Assembly (NCBI RefSeq): GCF_015500095.1
Contig: NZ_CP062983.1
Coordinates: forward strand, 2,728,001-2,792,000
Source: Phototrophicus methaneseepsis
GTDB taxonomy: Bacteria > Chloroflexota > Anaerolineae > Aggregatilineales > Phototrophicaceae
DNA: 64,000 nt
Direction: 5' to 3'
The notes beneath the pieces are model-generated. The model made no database searches and was not told the origin of the DNA. It was given only the letters and a program-made list of their open reading frames with translations. Shown piece by piece: positions 35,097 through 43,208 of this stretch. Each line of letters starts with the position of its first letter. The stretch's first letter is position 1. Made by a program: the position numbers and the translations under genes.

Positions 35097-35768
35097 ATGG
35101 AACTCCGGCTGATCCTGAGAATGCTGCGCCGCCGTTGGTGGCTGATTGTGGTGCCTGTCGTGGTCGCTGTTGTACTGACGCTGCCGCAGTTCCTCAATCG
35201 GGGGACAGCCATCTCCGGGGGATTTTATACGAGTTTACGCTATACAGCCGCTCAGGAAACGTCTAATTTGCCTAATCGGGATGGGGATTTTCAGGATGTG
35301 TGGTTGGCTTCGGAATACGTGGTGAATGCGTTCACGGATTGGGTGCGCAGTCGCTCATTCCGCGCGGAGCTTGAATCTCTCGTGCCAGATACAGTCGATG
35401 TCGGAGCGCTGGTTGTGCGTGCGGATAATGACCGCAGCATTGGCCAGATCGAGCTAGAGCACCCGGATGCGGAGCAACTCACCGAGATTGCAAACGCGAT
35501 GCTTGATATCCTGGAGACACGCAGCCAGGATTATTTCCCGCATCTCGGTGGCCAAGCCGCGCAGGTCGCTGTGATTGACAGCCCCGTGATTGTGCCGCAG
35601 TCGCCGCCGCTTACAAACCGCTTTGGCCCCATCATTCAATGGGGTGTCGCGCTGCTTGGCGGCTTGATGTTGGCGGTTATTGTGGAATACCTCGACCCAA
35701 CCTTACATCATGCTGATGAACTCCAGACAATGGGTGTTCGCGTCTTATCTAAAGTGCCGCGCTATTAA
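35097..35768 (+). CDS. Wzz-like polysaccharide chain-length protein
   Basis: 223 residues, start supported by GGGAGAAAG. N-terminal helix at about 14-31 after MELRLILRMLRRRWW, a periplasm-facing helical domain, and a C-terminal helix at about 180-197 followed by DPTLHHADEL. Typical of Wzz/YveK proteins without the kinase domain; the matching kinase-like protein is at 41.5 kb. Confidence 0.78.
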   Translation: MELRLILRMLRRRWWLIVVPVVVAVVLTLPQFLNRGTAISGGFYTSLRYTAAQETSNLPNRDGDFQDVWLASEYVVNAFTDWVRSRSFRAELESLVPDTVDVGALVVRADNDRSIGQIELEHPDAEQLTEIANAMLDILETRSQDYFPHLGGQAAQVAVIDSPVIVPQSPPLTNRFGPIIQWGVALLGGLMLAVIVEYLDPTLHHADELQTMGVRVLSKVPRY

Positions 35769-35780
35769 ATCATCCCCGGC

Positions 35781-36080
35781 CTAGAGATGCGGTTGGCGTG
35801 TATCTGTCACCCGGTGTTCAGCCATGCGGCGTAGTTCATTGCCCTGGAAGTAGTAGGCAATGATCAACGTGGCCACGCTGAAGCCCCCACCAACGATAAA
35901 ACCTACAATCAGCGCATGGGCGAATAATGTGTTTTGTGCCAGGCCGAAGAACGTCATCGAGATAATGCTGCCAAAAATACCCGCTCCTGCGATCAGGGTG
36001 GGGGATGCCAATTGACGACGAATCGCAATGTACATTGCAACCAGAATAAATGCGAACATCATAAAAAATAGCATGTGCAT
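35781..36080 (-). CDS. Small membrane protein
   Basis: 99 residues, three predicted helices (about 3-19, 27-48, 54-76) and a polar tail. GAGGAG about 8 nt before the ATG supports translation. No family recognised. It converges on the Wzz-like gene with a 12-bp gap. Confidence 0.6.
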   Translation of the reverse strand: MHMLFFMMFAFILVAMYIAIRRQLASPTLIAGAGIFGSIISMTFFGLAQNTLFAHALIVGFIVGGGFSVATLIIAYYFQGNELRRMAEHRVTDTRQPHL

Positions 36081-36114
36081 AGCTATATCTCCTCAGGAAA
36101 TAGGGAACGAGAGA

Positions 36115-36753
36115 TCAGGTTTGGCTTAGCGGACGTAAAATGGCACGTACAGGTGAGCCACATGCGAGATCTAACTTTAAGGGTAGGGCAACCAGTTCAT
36201 AATCGCCATCCGGTACATTACGTAATATCAAGCCTTCCAAGTTGACCATGCCATGCGCACAAATCGCATTGTGGCCGGGCAAATCTTTGCTATCAAAGGC
36301 ATCTACAGAGGGTGAATCCATACCGATCAACACGTAATGCATACTTGCTAACCACGCGATAAGCTCCGGCGACGGATACACAATAGCCTCAGGCCAAGCG
36401 TTATCCGGTAGATCGCTGCTGCTGCTGTGGACGAGCAGACGTTGCCCACCTCTTAAATCCACATGTGCGAAGTCTTCCGGCACCAGCGGGCCTTCTCGCT
36501 TGCTGACGGTGACGACGCGCGCAGGCCCTATATAAGCTTCTAGCGGCATCTTGTCCGCATAAGCTCCGTTCAGCGTGTAATGATAATAAGCGTCTGCATG
36601 GGTGCCGACGTGTGCTGTTGTTATGAGCGTCACAAGATTGACGCTACTACCCTCTGTCATCTGCATGACTGGCGTCACGCTATAGGGCGTATCGCCGGGC
36701 CAGACCTGGAGTTGTGGGCTAATGGTGCGGGTGATGTCGTAAATGTCAGTCAT
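36115..36753 (-). CDS. Cyclase-family amidohydrolase
   Basis: 212 residues of the kynurenine formamidase/cyclase fold. The metal motif HxGTHxDxxxH is present as HVGTHADAYYHY. Opening residues DIYDITRTISPQLQVWPGD are typical. Could hydrolyse N-formylkynurenine or another amide; no tryptophan pathway gene is near. Confidence 0.82.
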   Translation of the reverse strand: MTDIYDITRTISPQLQVWPGDTPYSVTPVMQMTEGSSVNLVTLITTAHVGTHADAYYHYTLNGAYADKMPLEAYIGPARVVTVSKREGPLVPEDFAHVDLRGGQRLLVHSSSSDLPDNAWPEAIVYPSPELIAWLASMHYVLIGMDSPSVDAFDSKDLPGHNAICAHGMVNLEGLILRNVPDGDYELVALPLKLDLACGSPVRAILRPLSQT

Positions 36754-36857
36754 TGTCGTCTCAGCAAATGTACATTCAGTTTAACAAAGAAGTCATCATG
36801 AGAGGCTTAACCTTTTCGTACTATTTACGGGCCTATTGGGTTGCCTCTAAACAGCAA

Positions 36858-36878
36858 TCAGGCCCTATAAGGGCCTGA
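36858..36878. terminator. Terminator near the PTP gene
   Basis: Stem TCAGGCCC / GGGCCTGA with a 5-nt loop, T-rich on the plus-strand side, 33 nt beyond the stop of the minus-strand phosphatase gene. Confidence 0.6.
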
Positions 36879-36910
36879 CTTTTAGTTTAATCTGGATGAT
36901 GGCTCGGGGG

Positions 36911-37384
36911 TTAGATGTTGTGTTGCTGCTGGATATGCTCAAGGAGCGCCTGGCTCCCTTTTTGTACCAGGTCATAAACGTAGTCGAAGTTGTTTGTGTA
37001 GTATGGGTCCGGCACTTCGTCCACGTCAACAAGCCCATCTTGCACAGCATAGGACAGGAATAGAGCAATCTCTGTATTTTCTGGCTCACCAAAGCGCATG
37101 ATGTCTGAAAGATTGCTGCGATCCATCACCAGCACATAATCATATTGGGCCAGTTCATCACGGACGATCTGGCGCGCGCGGCCATCATAAGGGATATTGT
37201 TTACCTTTAAGACGTTGCGTGTGCCGGAATGGGCTTGTTCGCCAGCATGCCAGCCACCCGTGCCTGCGCTGTCAATTTCGAACTGATCGCCAAGGCCAGC
37301 CTGATTCACACTGTGCTGGAAGACGGCTTCTGCCATGGGGGAGCGGCAAATATTCCCCAGGCATACAAAGAGTACGCGTATCAT
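36911..37384 (-). CDS. Low-molecular-weight protein tyrosine phosphatase
   Basis: 157 residues from the ATG at 37384 (a TTG directly before it is less likely). P-loop VCLGNICRSP at about residues 8-17 and the general-acid Asp in DEVPDPYY. Wzb-like partner for the CpsD-like kinase and Wzz-like protein in the same region. It is preceded by three tandem 15-bp repeats that carry its ribosome site. Confidence 0.88.
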   Translation of the reverse strand: MIRVLFVCLGNICRSPMAEAVFQHSVNQAGLGDQFEIDSAGTGGWHAGEQAHSGTRNVLKVNNIPYDGRARQIVRDELAQYDYVLVMDRSNLSDIMRFGEPENTEIALFLSYAVQDGLVDVDEVPDPYYTNNFDYVYDLVQKGSQALLEHIQQQHNI

Positions 37385-37385
37385 C

Positions 37386-37430
37386 AATAACGACCTCTAA
37401 AATAACGACCTCTAAAATAACGGCTTCTGA
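37386..37430. repeat. Three tandem 15-bp repeats before PTP gene
   Basis: AATAACGACCTCTAA occurs twice exactly and a third time with 3 mismatches, filling the gap between bactofilin and phosphatase genes. Each unit carries an AGAGG Shine-Dalgarno-like core on the minus strand. Confidence 0.85.
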
Positions 37431-37436
37431 TAGGGA

Positions 37437-38042
37437 CTATAGGTTGTCTGTATCGGTTTCCGATTCAACCGGACTGGTATGCGGTGCAAGGTCGTCGTGC
37501 AGGTCCGCGGATTCTTCGTCTGCTTCCAGGTCTGTCACCTCTGGCAGGGGTGCCCCGATTTCTTCCGGCGCGATGTCGTTTGGCTCTGTATCTGAGAGGC
37601 TGTCGACATCGGCAGGGAGTTTGCCAGATTGTGTGGCCTCGTGGCCGATCATCGTAATACGCCCATCAATGAAGGCGCCTTCTTCTGTGGTGAGCGCTGC
37701 CGCACGGATGTCACCCCAGATACGCCCTGTCCGCAAAAGCTGGACCTTATTGCCCGTGACGTTGCCACGTACAGCGCCAGCGATTGAGATGTTGCGCGCT
37801 TCAATATCGGCATTGATGATGGCTGTTTCGCCAACCAGAATATTCCCTTCAATCTCCAATGTGCCCGTGAAGGTGCCGTCAAGGCGGACGTTGCCTTTGC
37901 TGCTGAGCTTACCTTCCAGGTCTGCACTGGTACCCAGCACACTTTCAAAGCCGATGGGCTGCTGAGGGTAAGGACGCGGTGTTTCTGTCTTGTCGCTGTG
38001 TTCAACGTCTTCTGATTGTCGTCTACCACTAAAAAAGGACAT
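37437..38042 (-). CDS. Bactofilin-like cytoskeletal protein
   Basis: 201 residues. Central bactofilin beta-helix (about 32-135) with SVLGTSADLEGKLSSKGNVRLDGTFTG and regular GN-V/I repeats, flanked by a polar N-terminus and an acidic C-terminus. Bactofilins polymerise without nucleotide at the membrane and organise wall or polysaccharide enzymes. Upstream of the phosphatase gene, likely cotranscribed. Confidence 0.85.
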   Translation of the reverse strand: MSFFSGRRQSEDVEHSDKTETPRPYPQQPIGFESVLGTSADLEGKLSSKGNVRLDGTFTGTLEIEGNILVGETAIINADIEARNISIAGAVRGNVTGNKVQLLRTGRIWGDIRAAALTTEEGAFIDGRITMIGHEATQSGKLPADVDSLSDTEPNDIAPEEIGAPLPEVTDLEADEESADLHDDLAPHTSPVESETDTDNL

Positions 38043-38259
38043 TCGTTTTTATCCTCTCTGATTATTTGCGCAGTAAGTGCGCTTGAGATCGTTCTTGATA
38101 TGCTTTTTGGTGCGACGTGCGAGCAGCATCGGTTGCTCGCACGGCATACTACTTATTGCCTCAAACTCTTAAACATACTTACAGAATACAAAGGTCGATC
38201 AGGCTCTGCAAGCAGCGTTTCATGAATATACAGATCTGGTATCGACTTATGAACCAAAC

Positions 38260-38282
38260 AAAAAAGGGTGCAGCGCACCCTT
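38260..38282 (-). terminator. Terminator of rfbA-HAD-rfbB operon
   Basis: Stem AAGGGTGC / GCACCCTT with a 3-nt loop, followed on the minus strand by TTTTTTG; 19 nt after the rfbB stop. Confidence 0.88.
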
Positions 38283-38300
38283 CATATCACACGTTCGTGT

Positions 38301-39332
38301 TTAATCTTCACTGGCTGTGGCGATGCGGTCTGCATACTGCCGTTTATAATATTCCAGGAAGTCGCCACTCTTGATTTTACGCCACCACCACTCATTTTCC
38401 AGGTACCAGTTGATCGTCTCTTGTAAGCCCGTATCAAATGTATGCTGGCGTTCCCAGCCCAATTGACGCGCCTTTTCTGCATTCATGGCATAACGACGAT
38501 CATGGCCTTCGCGGTCGCGCACATACTTAATGAGTGATTCTGGTTTGTTGAGCAGTTCCAGCATTTTATGGACGACATCAATGTTATGGCGCAGGTCTTC
38601 GCCAGCGATGTTATAGGCCTCGCCGGCTTCACCCTTATGGAGCACCATGTCGATGCCACGCGCATGGTCGTTGACGTGCAGCCAATCGCGCATTTGCTTG
38701 CCATCTCCATAGACGGGCAGCGGGCGATCATCCAGTGCTTCCGTAATGAAGAACGGAATCAGCTTTTCAGGATATTGATAAGGGCCATAGGTGTTGCTGC
38801 CACGTGTCACAACGGTGTTCATGCCGTAAGTGATGTGATAGCTGCGCACCATGAGCTCGCCGCCTGCTTTACTGGCTGCATAGGGGCTGTTTGGTAGGAA
38901 ATGATCACTTTCCAGCGAAAAATGATCGCCTTCAATATCGCCGTAGACCTCATCTGTAGAAACCTGCAAGAAGCGCTCCACACCGATGAGGCGTGCTTCT
39001 TCCAGCAGGGCATACACGCCGACGACATCCGTCATGATGAAGGCGTTGGGGTCCAGAATGCTGCGATCCACGTGGCTTTCTGCGGCGAAGTTCACAACAG
39101 TATCCACTGAGTATTCTTCAAAAGCCCCGCGCACGGCTTCTCGGTCGGCGATATCCCCTTTGACGAAATGATGGTTGCTGGCTGATTTCACCGGCAGTAG
39201 ATTATCCATGTTGCCAGCATAGGTCAGCTTATCGAAGGTGATGATGTTATATTCAGGGTAAGTGTTCACCATATGGCGCACGAATGCGCTGCCGATAAAC
39301 CCTGCCCCCCCAGTGACCAGGATATTTTTCAT
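38301..39332 (-). CDS. rfbB: dTDP-glucose 4,6-dehydratase
   Basis: 343 residues. TGGAGFIGSAFVRHM dinucleotide motif, active-site STDEVYGDIEGD and YAASKAGGE. Makes dTDP-4-keto-6-deoxyglucose. Its ATG overlaps the stop of the HAD gene by 4 nt, so it is translationally coupled. Confidence 0.93.
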   Translation of the reverse strand: MKNILVTGGAGFIGSAFVRHMVNTYPEYNIITFDKLTYAGNMDNLLPVKSASNHHFVKGDIADREAVRGAFEEYSVDTVVNFAAESHVDRSILDPNAFIMTDVVGVYALLEEARLIGVERFLQVSTDEVYGDIEGDHFSLESDHFLPNSPYAASKAGGELMVRSYHITYGMNTVVTRGSNTYGPYQYPEKLIPFFITEALDDRPLPVYGDGKQMRDWLHVNDHARGIDMVLHKGEAGEAYNIAGEDLRHNIDVVHKMLELLNKPESLIKYVRDREGHDRRYAMNAEKARQLGWERQHTFDTGLQETINWYLENEWWWRKIKSGDFLEYYKRQYADRIATASED

Positions 39333-40279
39333 GAGGCATCCTCCGGCTTTTCGCTCAATTCTTCACTGGCCTCAGCATCGTCTTTTTCAGTTTCAGTAGA
39401 TTCTTCAGCCTTGGCTGTGGCCTCGGGTTGTTCTGGCTTCGGGTCCGGCAGGATGAACTTCTCGATGGCTTCCGCCACGCCGCTTTCGTTGTTCGTGCTG
39501 ACGATTTCATCGGCAATGGCTTGTAATTTGGGGTTGGCATTGCCAACAGCCACGCCGAACCCGGCTAATTTCAACATTTCAATGTCATTTTCGCCGTCGC
39601 CAATGACCATTACATGCTCAGGTGCGATGCCCATATCGTGGATCAACACTTTGAGCGCTTTACCTTTGGAGGCCCCTAGCGGCAGCACTTCCAACGTATT
39701 CAGGACATTGGTGCTTGTGAATGAAACCTGGCCGTCGAGCTGCTTTTCGAGCTGCCAGCGCAGCGCCTTGAGCTTACGCGGATCGCCCAAAATGAGCAGT
39801 TTGTTCATCGGGATAAGGCCCAGATGATTGACCAGGGGGCCAATGGGCTCTGGAACAGGCTCGTGATATTTGGCGATTTCGTCTACCTGCTGGACGGACA
39901 TCTTGGTAACAAGCCGATTGCCACTGTAGGCGACCACATCAAAGCCGCGTTGCTCCGCAAAGGTGATGACACGCCTTGCCAGGGCAGGATCTAATGTCTG
40001 TTGATGTAAGACGCCCCCTTGTGGGTCGCAAATCATGAGGCCCTGCACGTAAATGCCAGGTGTATCCAGATTGAGCGCTGCAAGGACTGATTCATTGCCA
40101 CCGCGTGATTTGCCTGTAGCAATGACCACTTTAATGCCTGAATCAATGGCCTTGCGTAACGCCTCGCGGTTGCGGTCGCTCAGAACATGTTCGTCGTTTA
40201 ACAGCGTACCGTCAATATCAACGACGATAAGCTTGATATTTTTTCTCTTTGTGGCGCTTTCGCGCTGTGCTGTCGTCAT
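39329..40279 (-). CDS. Cof-type HAD hydrolase
   Basis: 316 residues. Catalytic VVDIDGTLL, Lys/Asp motif IGDGENDIEML, capped by a Cof-type domain. The last 45 residues are an acidic Glu/Ala/Thr-rich tail not normal for the family. Between rfbA and rfbB, so perhaps a sugar-phosphate phosphatase of the same pathway; that is inference. Confidence 0.82.
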   Translation of the reverse strand: MTTAQRESATKRKNIKLIVVDIDGTLLNDEHVLSDRNREALRKAIDSGIKVVIATGKSRGGNESVLAALNLDTPGIYVQGLMICDPQGGVLHQQTLDPALARRVITFAEQRGFDVVAYSGNRLVTKMSVQQVDEIAKYHEPVPEPIGPLVNHLGLIPMNKLLILGDPRKLKALRWQLEKQLDGQVSFTSTNVLNTLEVLPLGASKGKALKVLIHDMGIAPEHVMVIGDGENDIEMLKLAGFGVAVGNANPKLQAIADEIVSTNNESGVAEAIEKFILPDPKPEQPEATAKAEESTETEKDDAEASEELSEKPEDAS

Positions 40280-40320
40280 GTAAGCCTACCTAATATGACT
40301 TGTTGGTCGGAATTGGATTT

Positions 40321-41391
40321 TTATACCCACAAATGGCTGTGATCGCCGAGCGTCATCTTGATGCCAGAGGGCTTTTTCGTGGCTTGCTGCACGGTCGCAT
40401 TGCGCCCGATGAGGCTGTCGCGCAGTCGTTGATCAATATCGGTGACGCGGCTGTTTTCCAGGATGATGCTGCGCTCGATTTCGCAGTTACGGATTTCAAC
40501 ATCATGCGAGATGCTGGTAAAAGGCCCGATATAACTGTTTTCGATGATGGTGTTCTCACCAATAATTGTCGGCCCGCGTACCACACTGTTGATGATCTGT
40601 GCCCCTTTTTGCACGCTGACACGGCTGTCGAGCAAGCTGTCGCTGTCGACTGTGGCGGCTTCATCAATGCAGGGTACCAGTTCTTCCAGTACGTGGCTGT
40701 TGGCTTCCAACATATCCGTGGGCTTGCCCGTGTCGATCCACCAGCCTTCATGGACGTGCGGGTACACGCTATAACCGTGATCGATTAGCCATTGAATCGC
40801 ATCGGTGATTTCGTATTCGCCACGCGCAGAAGGCTGGATGGTGTTGACAGCCTCAAAAATATGCTCATCGAACATGTAAATACCGACCAGTGCCAGGTTG
40901 CTGGGTGGGTTGGCTGGTTTTTCAATGAGTTGCTCAATGCTGCCATCAGGCCGTAATTGGGCCACGCCATAAGCGCTGGGGTTCTCGACGTGCTTCAGGA
41001 CGATTTGGCTGTTCCAATCGTTGGTACCGAAGTCACGGATCAATGCGCTGATGCCACCTTCGATGACGTTATCACCCAGGAACATCACAAATGGGCTGCC
41101 CGCCAGGAAATCCTGCGAGATTTTAACAGCATGTGCGAGCCCTTCTGGGCTATCCTGGCGAATATAGGTGAGTTGAACACCCCATTGGCTGCCATCGCCG
41201 AGTGCTTCACGGATTTCTGGCTCCGTATGCCCGACGACAATTCCAATTTCATCTACGCCTGCTTCGTGTATCGCTTCGATCACGCGGATGAGGACGGGCT
41301 TGTTTGCGACCGGGATAAGCTGTTTTGCACGGGTGTACGTCAGGGGATAAAGTCGTGTGCCTTTGCCCCCACTCAGTATGAGTCCCTTCAT
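40321..41391 (-). CDS. rfbA: Glucose-1-phosphate thymidylyltransferase, long form
   Basis: 356 residues from the ATG at 41391; in-frame codons upstream to 41460 are not needed. N-terminal nucleotidyltransferase (MKGLILSGGKGTRLYPLT, GDNVIEGG) and a C-terminal left-handed beta-helix (about 245-345), the arrangement of the long RmlA class. Starts dTDP-sugar synthesis. First of three genes: rfbA-HAD-rfbB. Confidence 0.9.
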   Translation of the reverse strand: MKGLILSGGKGTRLYPLTYTRAKQLIPVANKPVLIRVIEAIHEAGVDEIGIVVGHTEPEIREALGDGSQWGVQLTYIRQDSPEGLAHAVKISQDFLAGSPFVMFLGDNVIEGGISALIRDFGTNDWNSQIVLKHVENPSAYGVAQLRPDGSIEQLIEKPANPPSNLALVGIYMFDEHIFEAVNTIQPSARGEYEITDAIQWLIDHGYSVYPHVHEGWWIDTGKPTDMLEANSHVLEELVPCIDEAATVDSDSLLDSRVSVQKGAQIINSVVRGPTIIGENTIIENSYIGPFTSISHDVEIRNCEIERSIILENSRVTDIDQRLRDSLIGRNATVQQATKKPSGIKMTLGDHSHLWV

Positions 41392-41506
41392 TTGATAATA
41401 TGCTCCTGCCTTGCCGGATACGCGCCATATTGTCGGGGAAAGGGCCATATTTTGCAACACCAGCCCCGTTGGCGTCGGGCATGCACCTATCCAGGCATGC
41501 CGTCTG

Positions 41507-41540
41507 GTTTAGTAACGTTTTTTGTTTAGTAACGTTTTTG
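41507..41540. repeat. 17-bp tandem duplication at cpsD-like stop
   Basis: GTTTAGTAACGTTTTTT (41507-41523) is repeated at 41524-41540 with one change. The second copy contains the stop codon of the kinase gene, the first lies just outside it. Confidence 0.85.
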
Positions 41541-42176
41541 TTCGCGCGGGGCGTTCGTCAGTACGGCTCCTACGACGCGTGCATGTACTTGTTCCAACGC
41601 GCTGCGCGCGGAAGATACGTTATCGCGCCGGGTTTCGTTGGCACGGACGACGAGCAAAATGCCATCCACTTTTGTGCTGAGCACAACCGCGTCGCTGGCT
41701 GCCAGCACAGGCGGCGCGTCAAACAAGATATAGGCGGCGCGTGCCTTAAGCACCCCGATAATCTCGTCCATGCGATGACTGCTGAGAATATCTGCCGGGT
41801 TGGGTGGGCGCTGGCCGCTTGGGATCAGCATCAGATTATCAACATCTGTTGCCTGCAAGGGCGGTCTGGAAAGCAGCGTGTCATCCAGCATCATATCTGC
41901 CAGGCCCCGTTCGTTATTGATTCCCCAGATTTCATGCTGCATGGGTTGGCGCATGTCACTATCGACGAGGATGGTCTTATTACCCGCCTGGGCAAATGTG
42001 ACGGCTAAATTCGCCAGGGCTACGCTTTTATCATCTGCTTTAGAAGTCGATGTGACGAGCAGCGTTTGGATCGGCTTTTCCACACTGCTGAACATGAGAT
42101 TGGTACGCAGTGTGCGGAATGCCTCTGCTGCGTTTGAACGAGGGTCAGTCAGTGTAATGAGTTGGGTCGAAACCAT
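41526..42176 (-). CDS. CpsD/CapB-like tyrosine kinase, degenerate P-loop
   Basis: 216 residues from the ATG at 42176 (CAGGAG 7 nt upstream). BY-kinase fold: Walker A' TILVDSDMRQP and Walker B YILFDAPPVL are normal. Walker A, usually PGEGKS/T, reads SKADDKSVALANLA, keeping only KS. One Tyr at the C-terminus rather than a cluster. It should work with the separate Wzz-like activator and the LMW phosphatase. Catalytic activity is uncertain. Confidence 0.8.
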   Translation of the reverse strand: MVSTQLITLTDPRSNAAEAFRTLRTNLMFSSVEKPIQTLLVTSTSKADDKSVALANLAVTFAQAGNKTILVDSDMRQPMQHEIWGINNERGLADMMLDDTLLSRPPLQATDVDNLMLIPSGQRPPNPADILSSHRMDEIIGVLKARAAYILFDAPPVLAASDAVVLSTKVDGILLVVRANETRRDNVSSARSALEQVHARVVGAVLTNAPREQKRY

Positions 42177-42435
42177 GAAATGCTCCTGTGGCGGGTGCCA
42201 CCTGGTTATGGCTACCTTAGTACTAAGCGGCGTTATTGTAGCCACGTTCTAAAGGACTGTGTAGGGCTTTCCCGTATCCTGCTTGCATAACGGTGGGTTC
42301 TCGGCGGTAAGGATGCGCATTGACGACATTTCTGTGTAAAGGTAGCGATTTATTGTATTGCTCATCTCTTACTCAAGCACATGTTCAATAATAAGCGAAT
42401 GCATCAGAGTAACATCAAACAGCGAGGAGCGCACT

Positions 42436-43152
42436 ATGGGACAGTTTGACGGGAAAGTCGTCTTCGTCACGGGGGCTGGTGGGGGCATCGGCAGCGTTGT
42501 TGCGGCAAAGTTCGCCCAGGAAGGGGCCAAGCTGGTATTAGCTGTGCATCATAGTGATTCTGATGATGAGGTTTTAAGCAAGCTGGGCGTTGAGGTCGAT
42601 GACTATCTCGTTGTGACGGGCGATATTGGTCAGCCTGAAACGATCAACACCATGGTTGAGCAGGCTGTCGATAAGTTCGGCCAGATTGACGTGATGGCTC
42701 ATGTGGCGGGAGGCTTCGCCATGGGGGCAGTCCATGACCTCGATATCGATACGTTTGAGAAGTTGATGTATCTCAATGCACATCTGACATATGTGGCATG
42801 TGGACGTATTGCCAAGCATATGGTTGAAAAAGGCGTTCAGGGTGCGATTACTGTTGTTTTAGCACGGGCTGCGCTCAGTGGGTCCAAGAATATGGCGGCC
42901 TATGCAGCCAGTAAAGCGGCAGCAGAGCGTATCATGCAATCAATGGCACAAGACCTGAAAGAGCATAACATCCGTGTGAATGGTGTTTTGCCAAGCACGG
43001 TTGATACGGCGGCAAATCGCAAAGATATGCCCAAAGCGGATTTCAGCAAATGGGTGACGCCGGAGCAGATCGCTGATGTGATAGCATTTCTGTCTTCTGA
43101 TGCGGCCAGTGCCATCAGCGGGGCGAGTGTGCCCGTCTACAACAAAGCTTAG
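42436..43152 (+). CDS. Short-chain dehydrogenase
   Basis: 238 residues from the ATG at 42436 (GAGGAG 6 nt upstream). Classical SDR: TGAGGGIGSVVA, NAHLTYVACG, and catalytic YAASKAA; the expected catalytic Ser region reads VLARAALSGSKN. Substrate unknown. Followed 57 bp later by the disulfide reductase gene. Confidence 0.85.
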   Translation: MGQFDGKVVFVTGAGGGIGSVVAAKFAQEGAKLVLAVHHSDSDDEVLSKLGVEVDDYLVVTGDIGQPETINTMVEQAVDKFGQIDVMAHVAGGFAMGAVHDLDIDTFEKLMYLNAHLTYVACGRIAKHMVEKGVQGAITVVLARAALSGSKNMAAYAASKAAAERIMQSMAQDLKEHNIRVNGVLPSTVDTAANRKDMPKADFSKWVTPEQIADVIAFLSSDAASAISGASVPVYNKA

Positions 43153-43208
43153 GCGAGTTCCCAGCCTATCAAGTCATTTTAAGCCAATCAATTTATAGAG
43201 GAAACACG

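Noticed and set aside
36911-37384. Second arsenate reductase
   Set aside because: The phosphatase loop is of the tyrosine phosphatase type (CLGNICRS), the extra Cys pair is missing and the setting is polysaccharide genes.
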